This document shows, piece by piece, positions 63,737 to 64,000 of a stretch of DNA of 64,000 nt. Within the stretch, counting starts at the first letter, position 1, and every line of letters begins with the position of its first letter. Source of the stretch: Paragordius varius (lineage: Eukaryota > Nematomorpha); NCBI GenBank assembly GCA_964247055.1, contig OZ176052.1:13392001-13456000 (forward strand), written 5' to 3'. The notes under the pieces are model-generated. The model was not told the DNA's origin, did no database searches, and was given only the letters and a program-made list of their open reading frames with translations. The position numbers and the translations under genes are program-made.

Positions 63737-64000
63737 GATTTTTACAACGATACTTTAAAAATTATGGTATTAAACTAGTCGCATCAATACTCAAATTAAA
63801 CTTTGTCCTTAAAAATCGGATATTGGTCACCGGTGAACAAAATTATATTTTATATATTCTCTTAGCAAGACTACATCAAAATATAGAGATAGTTTGAAAC
63901 TCTTTCATAACCGATTTTTACAACGATACTTTAAAAATTATGGTATTAAACCAGTCGCATCAATACTCAAGTTAAACTTTGTCCTTAACAATCGGATATT
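63737..64000 (+). repeat. HOR block II, next unit, cut by the window edge
   Basis: Monomer a (63737-63912) and the first half of b up to 'ttaacaatcggatatt'. This shows that the higher-order array continues to the right. Confidence 0.92.

Larger units (their letters stand above)
1..64000 (+). repeat. Satellite array, about 178-bp AT-rich monomer, head-to-tail
   Basis: Seen: the same unit recurs without a break across the window, always in the same orientation. I take the 'gattttt' after 'tcatatcc' as monomer position 1; the consensus is then 178 bp with 49 G+C (about 27.5%). Landmarks are ACTAGT near position 39, AAGTTAAACTT at 57-67, a GGTCACCGGTGA core around 89-100 and AGTTTGACAAACT at 155-167. 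Length classes of 178, 176-177, 191 and 169-174 bp come from small indels. Both edges cut through a monomer. Known: units of about 170-180 bp with higher-order structure are typical of centromeric and pericentromeric satellites in animals and plants. Inferred: centromeric or pericentromeric heterochromatin of a eukaryote. I do not recognise the family and cannot name the species. Confidence 0.98.

Noticed and set aside
1-64000. CRISPR-like array of regular repeats
   Set aside because: The whole 178-bp period is repeated; there are no unique spacers between short repeats, and no cas genes.
1-64000. CENP-B box
   Set aside because: No monomer type contains the pattern TTCGnnnnAnnCGGG. The only TTCG seen is 'ctcttcgcaag' in h monomers, without the CGGG half at the right distance.
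1-64000. Hammerhead ribozyme within the satellite
   Set aside because: Some satellites carry one, but I did not find the CTGATGA and GAAA core motifs in the monomer on the + strand, nor their complements.
1-64000. Telomeric or simple-sequence repeat
   Set aside because: 'cttagtaag' looks a little like TTAGG but is not tandem; it occurs once per 178 bp.
1-64000. Plasmid or phage origin with iterons
   Set aside because: Repeats are far longer than iterons, there are no replication genes or DnaA boxes, and the scale and HOR pattern are eukaryotic.
1-64000. TATA-like and poly(A)-like motifs in the AT-rich tract
   Set aside because: They follow from composition, recur in every monomer and have no linked gene.
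1-64000. Phased A-tracts causing curved DNA
   Set aside because: The A/T runs lie at about 28, 31, 40 and 55 bp spacing, which are not clean multiples of the helical turn; by eye the case is too weak to list.

Overview
The whole 64 kb window is one uninterrupted satellite DNA array. A monomer of about 178 bp, roughly 72% A+T in the consensus I read by eye, repeats head-to-tail in a single orientation from base 1 to base 64000. The window opens one base into a monomer and ends in the middle of another, so the array continues past both edges. Dividing length by mean monomer size gives roughly 355-360 monomers (an estimate, not a count). I found no gene, tRNA, rRNA, transposon, unique spacer or flanking DNA. 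The few open frames of 73-96 codons are by-products of the repeat. Array size, nucleosome-scale monomer, uniform orientation and higher-order repeat (HOR) structure point to a eukaryotic chromosome, most likely centromeric or pericentromeric heterochromatin. I do not recognise the family. The consensus keeps more CpG than its base composition predicts, which weakly suggests a genome with little CpG methylation, such as many invertebrates.

Layout. 1-6841: mixed monomer variants with loose local repeats. 6842-11330: HOR block I, three copies of an eight-monomer unit (s t u v w x y z), the middle one rearranged through hybrid monomers. 11331-14713: mixed. 14714-18643: a 1965-bp segment present twice in tandem. 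18644-22954: mixed, with a relocated copy of about 13.3-14.9 kb and a duplicated dimer. 22955-31914: a 4480-bp segment present twice in tandem and almost identical. 31915-43259: mixed, with small dimer and four-monomer repeats. 43260-52645: a multi-kilobase segment present twice, the copies differing by one extra three-monomer unit. 50596-64000: HOR block II, based on a 10- or 11-monomer unit (a b c d e f g h [h] i j) of 1802 or 1980 bp, with shorter and longer derivatives.

A monomer backbone in the order f-g-h-i-j-(l)-a recurs in both HOR blocks, so both appear to descend from one older cassette. Each monomer carries several short dyad symmetries: an 18-bp near-palindrome, an AGTTTG-n-CAAACT dyad, an AAAAT-n-ATTTT dyad, an AAGTT-a-AACTT dyad, and a 14-bp inverted repeat whose arms lie 85 bp apart. 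A 13-bp internal tandem duplication defines a 191-bp monomer class. I see no CENP-B box. Nothing here works as a gene system; the biological interest is the repeat architecture and its record of unequal exchange.
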